DNA of 64,000 nucleotides. Origin: Stenotrophomonas maltophilia (lineage in GTDB: Bacteria > Pseudomonadota > Gammaproteobacteria > Xanthomonadales > Xanthomonadaceae). Positions 42,060-50,522 of the stretch are shown in pieces. The position numbers and the translations under genes were made by a program. The DNA lies in assembly GCF_002799245.1 (NCBI RefSeq), contig NZ_NEQV01000003.1:62001-126000 (forward strand), written 5' to 3'. The notes below the pieces were generated by a model. The model saw nothing but the letters and a program-made list of their open reading frames with translations, made no database searches and had not been told where the DNA came from. Position 1 is the first letter of the stretch. Every line of letters starts with the position of its first letter.

Positions 42060-43220
42060 CGGCGGCATTTCGCGTGAACCCGCTTTCTGTAGAGCCGAGC
42101 CATGCTCGGCTGCTGTTCGCGCAATGCGCGATGAATCGAGCATGGCTTGACTCTACAAGTGCATCCACGCATGGCGTGGATCTACTGGCGTTCGCGTGAA
42201 CCCGCTTCCGGTAGAGCCGAGCCATGCTCGGCTGCTGTTCGCGCGATGCGCGATGAGTCGAGCATGGCTCGACTCTACAAGTGGATCCACGCATGGCGTG
42301 GATCCACTGGCGGCCATCAGCGGTAGCGCCGGTCCATGCCCGGCGACCGTTCGCGTGAACCCGCTTCCGGTAGAGCCGAGCCATGCTCGGCTGCTGTTCG
42401 CGCGATGCGCGATGAGTCGAGCATGGCTCGACTCTACAAGTGGATCCACGCATGGCGTGGATCTGCTGGCGGCGATCATCGGTAGCGCCGGTCCGTGCCC
42501 GGCGACCGTTCGCGTGAACCCGCTTCCGGTAGAGCCGAGCCATGCTCGGCTGCTGTTCGCGCGATGCGCGATGAGTCGAGCATGGCTTGACTCTACAAGT
42601 GCATCCACGCATGGCGTGGATCTACTGGCGGCGATCATCGGTAGCGCCGGTCCATGCCCGGCGACCGTTCGCGTGAACCCGCTTCCGGTAGAGCCGAGCC
42701 ATGCTCGGCTGCTGTTCGCGCGATGCGCGATGAGTCGAGCATGGCTCGACTCTACAAGTGGATCCACGCATGGCGTGGATCCACTGGCGGCCATCAGCGG
42801 TAGCGCAGGTCCGTGCCCGGCGACCGTTCGCGCGAACCCGCTTCCGGTAGAGCCGAGCCATGCTCGGCTGCTGTTCGCGCGATGCGCGATGAGTGCATCC
42901 ACGCATGGCGTGGATCTACTGGAGGCCATCAGCGGTAGCGCCGGTCCATGCCCGGCGACCGTTCGCGCGAACCCGATTCCTGTAGAGCCGAGCCATGCTC
43001 GGCTGCTGTTCGCGCAATGCGCGATGAGTCGAGCATGGCTCGACTCTACAAGGCATCCACGCATGGCGTGGATCTACCGGCGGCGATCATCGGTAGCGCC
43101 GGTCCATGCCCGGCGACCGTTCGCGTGAACCCGCTTCCGGTAGAGCCGAGCCATGCTCGGCTGCTGTTCGCGCGATGCGCGATGAGTCGAGCATGGCTCG
43201 ACTCTACAAGTGCATCCACG
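42060..43220. repeat. SMAG array 1, about eight units with a 159-bp period
   Basis: No gene here. GTAGAGCCGAGCCATGCTCGG starts at 42089, 42211, 42370, 42529, 42688, 42847, 42982 and 43140. Four successive intervals are 159 bases; the 122-base interval lacks one sub-element. Each full unit holds three hairpin types: the GTAGAGCC/GTCGAGC facing pair, the ATCCACGCATGGCGTGGAT palindrome, and the GTAGCGCCGGTCCATGCCCGG palindrome. Long open frames across it are periodic artefacts. Confidence 0.92.
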
Positions 43221-43223
43221 CAA

Positions 43224-44555
43224 TCATGCGCCGCTGAAGGTATCCACCAGTAGTTTCACGTTCAATACCACGATCACCAGCGCGATCACCCAGGCGATCG
43301 CGCCCAGCCAGCGCGGTGCGACCAGCGCCCCCATCGACACCTTGTCGGTCACGATCCGCACCAGTGGGATGATCGCGAACGGCAGCTGCATCGACAGCAC
43401 CACCTGGCTCAGCACCAGCAGCTTCACCGCGCCCTGGTCGCCGAACAGCATGATCACCACCACCACCGGAATGATCGCCAGTGCGCGGGTGATCAGCCGG
43501 CGCAGCCACGGCGGCAGGCGCAGCCGCAGGAACCCTTCCATCACGATCTGGCCGGCCAGCGTCGCGGTCACCGTCGAATTCAGGCCGGAGGCCAGCAGGG
43601 CTACGGCAAACAGGGTTGCCGCCGCACCCACGCCCAGCATCGGCGCCAGCAGCTGGTGCGCCTGCTCGATGTCTTCCACGTCGAAGCGGCCATTGGCATG
43701 GAACACCGCCGCCGCCAGGATCAGGATGCTGGCGTTGATGAACAAGGCGAGGGTCAACGCAATGGTGCTGTCGGTGACCGCCCAGCGCAGGGCGCTGCGG
43801 CGGCCCTCGTCGGTGCGCGGATAGGCGCGGGTCTGCACGATGGACGAATGCAGGTAGAGATTGTGCGGCATCACCGTGGCACCAATGATGCCGATCGCGA
43901 TGTATAGCGCGTGCGGATCGGTGACCACCTGGGTGCGTGGAATGAAGCCGCCCAGCACCGCCATCAGCGGCGGCGCAGCCATCGCGATCTGCACCACGAA
44001 GCAGGCGAAGATCACCATCAGCAGCGCGATCACGAAGGCCTCCAGTGCACGGAAGCCGCGGTTCATCAGCAGCAGCACCAGCAGCGTATCCAGTGCGGTG
44101 ATCACCGCGCCCCACAGCAACGGCAGATCGAACAGCAGTTTCAGCGCGATTGCGGTGCCGATCACCTCGGCGAGGTCGCAGGCGATGATCGCCGCCTCGC
44201 ACAGTGCCCACAGCGCCAGGTTCACCGGCTTCGGGTAGCGCGCGCGGCAGGCCTGCGCCAGGTCCATGCCGGTGGCGATGCCGAGCCGTGCGGACAGCGC
44301 CTGCAGGATCACGGCCATCAGGTTGGAGATGAGGATGACCGACAGCAGCAGGTAGCCGAAGCGCGAACCGCCGGCGAGGTCGGTGGCCCAGTTGCCCGGG
44401 TCCATGTAACCGACCGAGATCATGTAGCCCGGGCCGAGGAAGGCCAGCAGGCGGAACCACCAATGACCCTTGTCGGGCACCGCGACCGAGGCGTTGAGCG
44501 CACCCAGGCTGGCCGGAGTGGAGGCCGAAGGGTCGCGGGGCGCCAGGGTGTTCAT
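43224..44555 (-). CDS. mntH: NRAMP-family Mn(II) transporter MntH
   Basis: 443 aa, eleven predicted helices. The metal-site motifs of NRAMP proteins are present: MDPGNW (DPGN, 52-55) in helix 1 and MPH (229-231) in helix 6. The ATG at 44555 has GGAG 4 bases upstream. It imports Mn(II), with protons, across the inner membrane. A 7-bp-arm dyad 9 bases upstream of the start matches one in front of a TonB receptor at 48 kb, and mntR is divergent. SMAG arrays lie after it and after mntR. Confidence 0.93.
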   Translation of the reverse strand: MNTLAPRDPSASTPASLGALNASVAVPDKGHWWFRLLAFLGPGYMISVGYMDPGNWATDLAGGSRFGYLLLSVILISNLMAVILQALSARLGIATGMDLAQACRARYPKPVNLALWALCEAAIIACDLAEVIGTAIALKLLFDLPLLWGAVITALDTLLVLLLMNRGFRALEAFVIALLMVIFACFVVQIAMAAPPLMAVLGGFIPRTQVVTDPHALYIAIGIIGATVMPHNLYLHSSIVQTRAYPRTDEGRRSALRWAVTDSTIALTLALFINASILILAAAVFHANGRFDVEDIEQAHQLLAPMLGVGAAATLFAVALLASGLNSTVTATLAGQIVMEGFLRLRLPPWLRRLITRALAIIPVVVVIMLFGDQGAVKLLVLSQVVLSMQLPFAIIPLVRIVTDKVSMGALVAPRWLGAIAWVIALVIVVLNVKLLVDTFSGA

Positions 44556-44563
44556 GGCTCCGA

Positions 44564-44581
44564 ATATAGCTCCTGCTATAG
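44564..44581. promoter_or_regulatory. MntR box at the mntH promoter
   Basis: ATATAGCTCCTGCTATAG: arms ATATAGC and GCTATA(G) around a 4-base centre, 9 bases before the mntH start and 91 before mntR. The same dyad occurs at 48488-48505. Manganese repression by MntR is the expected function. Confidence 0.75.
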
Positions 44582-44672
44582 TCATTAGCAATGTGAAACA
44601 ATCGTCTTTATCGCGTTACTGGTCCAGAATTCAGGTTCAACACCGGATCACACCGGAAGGACAGGCGCAGGC

Positions 44673-45137
44673 GTGGGCAAGACCGACGATTCGACATCGC
44701 TGAAAAGCACCCCCTTGATCGAGGCCGAGCGCCAGGTCGAGAGCTTCCGGCAAGTGCGCGAGGCACACCGGATGGAGCTGGTGGAGGACTATGTCGAGCT
44801 GATTTCGGACCTGCTGGCCGACGGTGGCGAGGCCCGCCAGGTCGACATCGCCACCCGCCTGGGCGTGGCCCAACCCACCGTGGCGAAGATGCTGCGGCGC
44901 CTGGCCCGCGATGGCTGGGTGGTGCAGCGGCCGTACCGCGGCGTGTTCCTGACCCCGGAAGGCGAGGCGCTGGCCCATGCCAGCCGCCAGCGCCATCAGA
45001 CCGTGGAGCGTTTCCTGCTGGCGCTGGGCGTTGACCCCGATACCGCACGGCGCGATGCCGAGGGCATCGAGCACCACGTGAGCGAGCAGACGCTGGCCTT
45101 GTTCGAGGCGTTCGTGCGCAAGGCCGAGGGCGGCTGA
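44673..45137 (+). CDS. mntR: Manganese-responsive regulator MntR (DtxR family)
   Basis: 154 aa, starting at GTG 44673 with AAGGA 11 bases upstream. N-terminal winged helix ([47 protein letters not shown], about 50-96) and a short dimerisation/metal domain ([31 protein letters not shown]) with the Glu and His ligands typical of MntR. No SH3-like third domain, as for E. coli-type MntR. Divergent from mntH. Confidence 0.9.
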   Translation: MGKTDDSTSLKSTPLIEAERQVESFRQVREAHRMELVEDYVELISDLLADGGEARQVDIATRLGVAQPTVAKMLRRLARDGWVVQRPYRGVFLTPEGEALAHASRQRHQTVERFLLALGVDPDTARRDAEGIEHHVSEQTLALFEAFVRKAEGG

Positions 45138-45150
45138 GCCACGGTTCCTG

Positions 45151-45686
45151 TAGAGACGAGCCATGCTCGGCTGCTGTTCGCGGGATGCGTGCTGAGTCGA
45201 GCATGGCTCGACGCTACAAGAGCATCCACGCATGGCGTGGATCCACTGGCGGCCATCAGCGGTAGCGCCGGTCCATGCCCGGCGACCGTTCGCGCGAACC
45301 CGATTTCTGTAGAGCCGAGCCATGCTCGGCTGCTGTTCGCGCGATGCGCGATGAGTCGAGCATGGCTCGACTCTACAAGTGCATCCACGCATGGCGTGGA
45401 TCTACTGGAGGCCATCATCGGTAGCGCCGGTCCATGCCCGGCGGCATTTCGCGCGAACCCGCTTCCGGTAGAGCCGAGCCATGCTCGGCTGCTGTTCGCG
45501 CAATGCGCGATGAGTCGAGCATGGCTCGACTCTACAAGTGCTTCCATGCATGGCGTGGATATACTGGCGTTCGCGCGAACCCGCTTCCGGTAGAGCCGAG
45601 CCATGCTCGGCTGCTGTTCGCGCAATGCGCGATGAGTCGAGCATGGCTCGACTCTACAAGTGCATCCACGCATGGCGTGGATCTAC
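45151..45686. repeat. SMAG array 2, four units
   Basis: Same composite unit as array 1; GTAGAG starts at 45151, 45309, 45468 and 45590 (intervals 158, 159, 122). The last element (45661-45686) runs into the next gene, and its GTAG (minus strand) provides that gene's TAG stop. With array 1 it encloses mntH-mntR. Confidence 0.9.
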
Positions 45687-46264
45687 CTGGGGAATCTGCT
45701 TTTGTTCGCATGACCCTGCAATCCCGTCGGGCAGCGCGCCTGTTGCTGCGCGCACGCGTGTTTCGTCCACTCCTTCAGCACCGGCTGCAGGCCCTCGTAG
45801 CGCCGCCCGTGCCAGCCATTGGCAAGTACCTTGCCGTTGGCATCGATCAGCACCAGGTTCGGCGGTCCCAACCCGGCCAGGGCCTGCAGTGCCGGCATCC
45901 GCGCCGCACGACGGGGGTCCAGCACCGGCCACGGCATGTCCTGCGCGTGCATGTAGCGGCGCAGCGCGGCTTCGCTTTCGTCCAGGCTGACGTACACCAC
46001 TTCGGTATCGGCGCCGGCTTCACGCAGGGCATCGCGCACGCTGCGCAGGGTCGGTACGAAGGCATGGCACGGTGCGCACCAGTCGGCGCCGAAGTACAGC
46101 GCGACCAGTTCCGGCGGCGGTGACCATTGCATGGGTCGCAGCGATCGCTGCTCGGGGCGCATCAACGAGGCGGAGACCTGCGCGTGCAGGTCTGTCGCCA
46201 TCGCCGGTACGGCCAGCAGCAGCGCGCCGGCCAGCAACAGCGTCCGCAGTGCTTCAGAACGCAT
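45683..46264 (-). CDS. Exported thioredoxin-like protein (TlpA/nucleoredoxin type)
   Basis: 193 aa from the ATG at 46264. Signal peptide MRSEALRTLLLAGALLLAVPAMA, so periplasmic. Thioredoxin fold with FGADWCAPC (C63, C66) and LDPRRAARMPALQALAGLGPPNLVLID further on. Its start overlaps the end of the TonB receptor by 11 bases, so the two are translated together; the receptor has a Cys pair in its plug. Stop codon supplied by a SMAG element. An upstream extension of the frame lies over the receptor and is rejected. Confidence 0.82.
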   Translation of the reverse strand: MRSEALRTLLLAGALLLAVPAMATDLHAQVSASLMRPEQRSLRPMQWSPPPELVALYFGADWCAPCHAFVPTLRSVRDALREAGADTEVVYVSLDESEAALRRYMHAQDMPWPVLDPRRAARMPALQALAGLGPPNLVLIDANGKVLANGWHGRRYEGLQPVLKEWTKHACAQQQARCPTGLQGHANKSRFPR

Positions 46265-48413
46265 AACGCAGGTTGACATACCACGAGCGCGCGAAGCGCG
46301 GCCCATAGACGTAGTCGCTGTCACGCAGCGCCCCCACCTCCAGGTCTTTCTGGCGCTGGTCGAACACGTTCTTGACGCCCGCAGCCACCGACACTTCCTG
46401 CAGTGCCTGTGCACCCAGGTGGCGGTGCCAGCGTGCACCGAGGTCGGTAACCAGGAATGAGCGCGTGCGGTGCAGCTCGCCCAGCCGGTTGTTCAGCACC
46501 GACATCGGCCCGGTATGGCGCAGTGCTACGAAGGTTTCCCACGGTTCGGCCGGCATCCAGCTGAGCTGTGCCAGGCCGGTCCAGCGCGGTGTCTTCAGGT
46601 AATCGCGGCTTTCGATCACGGTGTCGCCACCGTCGCCGGTGTCGTCGAAGATGCGCTGCGGTTCGCGGAAGCGCGAGCGGTACCACGAGGCACCGGCGGT
46701 GAGGCGCCACTGCGGCGAGGGTTGCCAGCCGAGGTTGGTTTCCGCGCCCAGTACGTTGGAACCGGAGGCGTTGTAGCGCAGCTGGCCCAGCTGTCCGTCA
46801 TCGCCGCGCTGGATCTCGCCCAGCGCGAAGGTGTCGCGGATGCGTGCATACGAGGCGGTGGCATCCCAGCTCCAGACCGGATTGGCCGGGTCCGAGCGCC
46901 AGTCGAAGCCGAACAGGGTGGTCAGCGCGCGCTCTTCCTTCAGGCCTTCAGCGTTGCGCACGCGCACCTGTTCGCCGCCGAGGGTATCGACGTGCACGTC
47001 CTCAACGAAGATCTCCGGGGCACGGAAGCCGGTGGCGATGCCGGCACGCCATTTCAGCTTCGGGGTGGCCTGCCAGGCCAGCGCGATGCGCGGCGAGAAC
47101 ACGGCATTGTCCAGCTCCGAGCTCTTGTCCACGCGTGCGCCCAGCACCAGGTCGACGTTGTCGCGCAGGCTCCATTCGTCCTGGATGAAGGCGCCGAGGT
47201 TGTGGAAGGTCGCATCCTCCAGCACCGCAAGGCGCTGCCCGTCAGCGGTGCGGTTGTCGTCGCGCAGGGCCTCGTGCTTGTACTGCACGCCGAAGGCCAG
47301 CGCATGCGCGCCCAACCGCCAGTTCAACTGGCTGTCGATGTAATGCAGCGGGTTGTGGGTGCGGCCGTACTGGCGCCACGAACGCGAGGCTGCGCTGCCG
47401 GCCACGTTGGGGTCCAGCTGCGAAGGGTCATAACCGGGTGCGGACGGATCGGTGATCACGTCGCCCAGACCGCCATAGAAGCTGTCGCGGTCGATGTCGG
47501 CGAAGGCGTAGGCCAGGCGGAAATCGACGTCGGCGTTGATTTCCTGGTCCCACGACACGCTGCCGCGCCGGTACTTCGTATCCAGCGATTCGGCGATGTT
47601 GGCCAGGTACTCGGGCTGGTCCAGGCGGTTGCCGCCGCGGCGGGCTTCATCGGTCACCTGCAGGTCCAGGCGCAGCCGCGTGCCCGGTGTGGGGGCATAC
47701 CAGGCCTGCAGCCCGCCGACCTTGAGATTCTTGCGGGTGATCTCGGTGTAGCCGTCACCGTTGTAGTCGATGCCGCTGTTCCAGTTGCGCTGGGCAATCA
47801 CCGACAGGCCGGCGTCTGCCTCCCTGGCCACCAGGTCCAGTCGCAGGTCGGCGTTCTTCTGTGGCGTGCCCTTCAATACATCCACGCCGGCCTGCACATG
47901 GCCGCCGCTGCGCGCCGGCAGCGGCGGAATGAGGTTGATCACACCGGCCACCGCGCCCGGGCCGTACAGCGCCGAGCCACCACCCTTGACCACTTCGATG
48001 CGGTCGACGAACCCGGCCGGAATCTGTTCCAGGCCGTACACGCTGCCCAGCGTGGACAGCAGCGGAATGCCGTCGAACAACAGCTGGTTGTAGGCACCGG
48101 GCAGGCCCAGCAGCTGTACTTCGCTGGTGTTGCAGTTCTGGCAGTTGCTCTCCACGCGCAGGCCGTTGATCAGCTCGGCGGCGCGCGAGAAGTCGGTGGC
48201 CGCGCGCAGCGCGATGTCCTCCTTGCGCAGCACTTCGGTGCGGATCGGCACGTCCGACAGCAGGCGTTCGCTGCGGGTGGCGGTGCTGACCTTGACCTGC
48301 ACACGATCCAGTTCAGTCGGTTTCGGGGTGGCGGCCAGTGCAGGCAGCGGCAGGGCGATGGCAACGGCGGCGGCGAGTGGCAACCGGCGGGGGAGGCGGG
48401 AGATGAAGCGCAT
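46254..48413 (-). CDS. TonB-dependent receptor, predicted manganese-regulated
   Basis: 719 aa from the ATG at 48413 (MRFISRLPRRLPLAAAVAIA, signal to LALAA). The plug (about 35-175) has RVESNCQNCNTSEVQLLG with an unusual C91-x-x-C94, then LPGAYNQLLFDGIPLLSTLG and DRIEVVKGGGSALYGPGAVAGVINL. The barrel ends SWYVNLRYAF. An 18-bp dyad identical in form to the mntH operator lies 75 bases upstream, and no Fur box is seen. An outer-membrane Mn receptor, the role shown for MnoT in Bradyrhizobium, is the best hypothesis; another metal or cofactor is possible. Confidence 0.82.
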   Translation of the reverse strand: MRFISRLPRRLPLAAAVAIALPLPALAATPKPTELDRVQVKVSTATRSERLLSDVPIRTEVLRKEDIALRAATDFSRAAELINGLRVESNCQNCNTSEVQLLGLPGAYNQLLFDGIPLLSTLGSVYGLEQIPAGFVDRIEVVKGGGSALYGPGAVAGVINLIPPLPARSGGHVQAGVDVLKGTPQKNADLRLDLVAREADAGLSVIAQRNWNSGIDYNGDGYTEITRKNLKVGGLQAWYAPTPGTRLRLDLQVTDEARRGGNRLDQPEYLANIAESLDTKYRRGSVSWDQEINADVDFRLAYAFADIDRDSFYGGLGDVITDPSAPGYDPSQLDPNVAGSAASRSWRQYGRTHNPLHYIDSQLNWRLGAHALAFGVQYKHEALRDDNRTADGQRLAVLEDATFHNLGAFIQDEWSLRDNVDLVLGARVDKSSELDNAVFSPRIALAWQATPKLKWRAGIATGFRAPEIFVEDVHVDTLGGEQVRVRNAEGLKEERALTTLFGFDWRSDPANPVWSWDATASYARIRDTFALGEIQRGDDGQLGQLRYNASGSNVLGAETNLGWQPSPQWRLTAGASWYRSRFREPQRIFDDTGDGGDTVIESRDYLKTPRWTGLAQLSWMPAEPWETFVALRHTGPMSVLNNRLGELHRTRSFLVTDLGARWHRHLGAQALQEVSVAAGVKNVFDQRQKDLEVGALRDSDYVYGPRFARSWYVNLRYAF

Positions 48414-48487
48414 GAGGGCGTCGTCCTTGGGGGAAGAAAGGCGGCGAGGGCGACCTGGCTGATGCGTATGAAAGCAGTGGCTCATCA

Positions 48488-48505
48488 ATATAGCAAGGGC
48501 TATAT
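48488..48505. promoter_or_regulatory. MntR-type box upstream of the TonB receptor
   Basis: ATATAGCAAGGGCTATAT: perfect 7-bp arms around AAGG. Same arms and spacing as the mntH box at 44564-44581; only the centre differs. Confidence 0.72.
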
Positions 48506-48640
48506 AACGAAGCCTCAGCAATTCCAGATGGAGCACCTGCCCAGGTGGATCATGCGATTGTTATAACATTACATTAAGGGCCCGCAACCCTGCCGGTGGT
48601 CATGTGCGGAGGATGGAATTGCCGTGTGGGGCAGGGAGAC

Positions 48641-48679
48641 GGGGTCAGGGCCCTTTCCTTCGGAAAGGGATCCGACCCC
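48641..48679. terminator. Imperfect 18-bp hairpin after the TetR gene
   Basis: GGGGTCAGGGCCCTTTCC, TTC loop, and GGAAAGGGATCCGACCCC. Same family as 36271-36307, with three mismatches. It lies 13 bases after the TetR-type gene on the minus strand. Confidence 0.55.
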
Positions 48680-48691
48680 GGGGACCGATCG

Positions 48692-49348
48692 TCAGCCGCG
48701 ACGGAATGCGGCGGGAGTGCGGGCGCCGACGATGATCATGCGGATCATCGTGGAGATCTGTTCGATCAGCTCCGGATCCTTCTCCGGCGGCAGGTCCATC
48801 GCGGTGGCGCCCATCGCGAACACCAGCCGGGTGATGGCCTTGGCCACCAGTTCGGGCGCATGCAGCACGGCACCGTCCAGTGCGGCCAGGCGCACCAGGT
48901 CGTGCTGCAGCTCTTCCTCGAAATAATGGAGTTCGCGCTCGACCGCATGCTTGAAGTCGTCCGAGCCGACCGCGCCTTCGCGCAGCAGCACATGCAGCAG
49001 CTTGTCGTCGGCGCGCAGCTGTTCCATGAAGGTCTCCACCGACACCCTGACCACGCTGGTGGCAGTGGAGGTGGCGCGCTGGCGGGCCTCGCCGATGATG
49101 GTGCGCAGCGAGCGGCCGGCTGCGTCGATCAGCGCCACGGCCAGTTCGTCCATGTCGCGGAACTGCCGGTAGAAGCTGTTCGGCGCGATGCCGGCCTCTC
49201 GTGCCACCTCGCGCAGGCTGAGCGTGGACAGGCTGCGGTGCGGCCCGATCAGTTTCAGGGCGGCGGCCAGCAGATCCTCGCGGCTCACCGTACGGCGGGC
49301 CGGGCTGTTGGCATCTTCGGGCGTCGACAAGACGGTGGCGGCGGCCAT
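48692..49348 (-). CDS. TetR-family repressor, FabR/DesT-like
   Basis: 218 aa from the ATG at 49348. N-terminal HTH (SREDLLAAALKLIGPHRSLSTLSLREVAREAGIAPNSFYRQFRDMDELAVALID), with the SFYRQFxDMDEL pattern of FabR. The remaining 150 residues are the ligand domain. FabR and P. aeruginosa DesT adjust unsaturated fatty-acid synthesis in response to acyl-CoA; the divergent oxidoreductase-desaturase pair matches the DesT-DesCB arrangement. Confidence 0.87.
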   Translation of the reverse strand: MAAATVLSTPEDANSPARRTVSREDLLAAALKLIGPHRSLSTLSLREVAREAGIAPNSFYRQFRDMDELAVALIDAAGRSLRTIIGEARQRATSTATSVVRVSVETFMEQLRADDKLLHVLLREGAVGSDDFKHAVERELHYFEEELQHDLVRLAALDGAVLHAPELVAKAITRLVFAMGATAMDLPPEKDPELIEQISTMIRMIIVGARTPAAFRRG

Positions 49349-49395
49349 GGGGGTTCCGGTGGGGCGAGGCTGAATCATACCCAATCCGGTTCAAT

Positions 49396-49434
49396 ATACA
49401 CATGTATACACAGGTGTATGTGCGCCCGTATAGT
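49396..49434 (+). promoter_or_regulatory. Divergent promoter region with two overlapping dyads
   Basis: ATACA-CA-TGTAT at 49396-49407 overlaps ATACAC-AG-GTGTAT at 49406-49419, forming a double palindrome suited to a TetR-type dimer pair. A -10-like TATAGT (49429-49434) ends 6 bases before the ATG of the oxidoreductase, which has no Shine-Dalgarno, so the message may be leaderless. Confidence 0.58.
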
Positions 49435-49440
49435 TCGCCC

Positions 49441-50511
49441 ATGAGCGCTGTCGTCCGTCCGTCCCTGTTCTCTCCTTACCGCTGGGTCTCGCCGTCGCTG
49501 TTCGATTTCTGGGCGGGCCAGCTCAATCCCCTGTGGACCCTGCGTGAGCCAGTGGCGCGCCTGGTCCGGCGCGAGCCGGCCGGCGAGGGCGCGGCGACCC
49601 TGGTCCTGCGCACCAACCGGCACTGGGCCGGCATGCGCGCCGGCCAGCACGTCACCCTGGGCGTAGAGATTGAAGGACGCCTGTGGCAGCGCAGCTACAG
49701 CCCCACCACGCTGGGCCCGCGCGAACTGGCGATCACCGTCAAGGCGGTCGAGGGCGGCCGGGTCAGCCAGCATCTGGTCAACCATGCGCAGCCGGGCGAA
49801 CTGTTCCGCCTGGAGGCTGCGTTCGGTGATTTCCAGTTGCCGGCGGCGGCGCCGGTGCTGCTGCTGGCCGCCGGCAGTGGCATCACGCCGATGCGCAGCC
49901 TCCTGCGCGAGGCCTGCCGGCGCCCGTTGGCCGCGCCCGTGGACCTGTTCTACTGGGAGCGCAGCGCCGCCCAGCTGCAGTTCCGTGACGAGCTGCAGGC
50001 ACTGGCCGCGAGCCAGCCAAACCTGCGCGTGCACCTGCTGACCACCCGCGAAGGTGATGTGCCCGCGGCCCGCATCGATACCCACGCGCTGCAGGTGGCC
50101 GGCGATGACACCCCGTTGGCGCAGCGCCACGTGCTGGCCTGTGGCCCGGATGGATTCGTTGCCGCTGCGCGCGAACGCCTGGTGCACCAGGTTGCCGGTT
50201 TCCAGGCGGAAGCGTTCACCCCGCCGGCGCCGCTGCGTGACGCCAGCAGCGAGGGCGAGGTGGTGCTGACGTTGGCGCGCAGTGGCCGCCAGCTGAGCGT
50301 GCCGCGCGGCAGCTCGTTGCTGGAAAGCCTCGAAGCCCATGGCATCAAGCCCAAGCATGGCTGCCGCATGGGCATCTGCAACACCTGCAGCTGTGACCGC
50401 GTCAGTGGCGCCACCCGCCACCTGCGCACCGGCGACCTGCAGTCCGAATCGGCACAGCCGGTGCGGATCTGCGTGAGCGCACCGACCACCGACCTGACCC
50501 TGGATCTCTGA
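49441..50511 (+). CDS. Ferredoxin reductase-type electron donor for desaturase (DesC-like)
   Basis: 356 aa from the ATG at 49441. FAD-binding domain (about 40-145, RSYSPTTLGP), NAD(P) domain (about 150-255, LLLAAGSGITPMRSLLRE) and C-terminal [2Fe-2S] ferredoxin domain with the four-Cys pattern CRMGICNTCSC and later C (about 305-345). It passes electrons from NADPH to the desaturase encoded 11 bases downstream. Matches DesC of Pseudomonas in domain order and context. Confidence 0.88.
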   Translation: MSAVVRPSLFSPYRWVSPSLFDFWAGQLNPLWTLREPVARLVRREPAGEGAATLVLRTNRHWAGMRAGQHVTLGVEIEGRLWQRSYSPTTLGPRELAITVKAVEGGRVSQHLVNHAQPGELFRLEAAFGDFQLPAAAPVLLLAAGSGITPMRSLLREACRRPLAAPVDLFYWERSAAQLQFRDELQALAASQPNLRVHLLTTREGDVPAARIDTHALQVAGDDTPLAQRHVLACGPDGFVAAARERLVHQVAGFQAEAFTPPAPLRDASSEGEVVLTLARSGRQLSVPRGSSLLESLEAHGIKPKHGCRMGICNTCSCDRVSGATRHLRTGDLQSESAQPVRICVSAPTTDLTLDL

Positions 50512-50522
50512 GGACGCCTGCC

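Noticed and set aside
41212..43128. Several 300-466-codon frames with repeated peptides across the SMAG array
   Set aside because: The repeats are palindromic DNA with a 159-bp period, which is divisible by three and so keeps many frames open. Both strands give similar peptides.
42060..43220. Regular repeat array considered as CRISPR
   Set aside because: Spacers are the same in every unit, units are made of hairpins with GTAG ends, and no cas genes are near. SMAG elements explain it.
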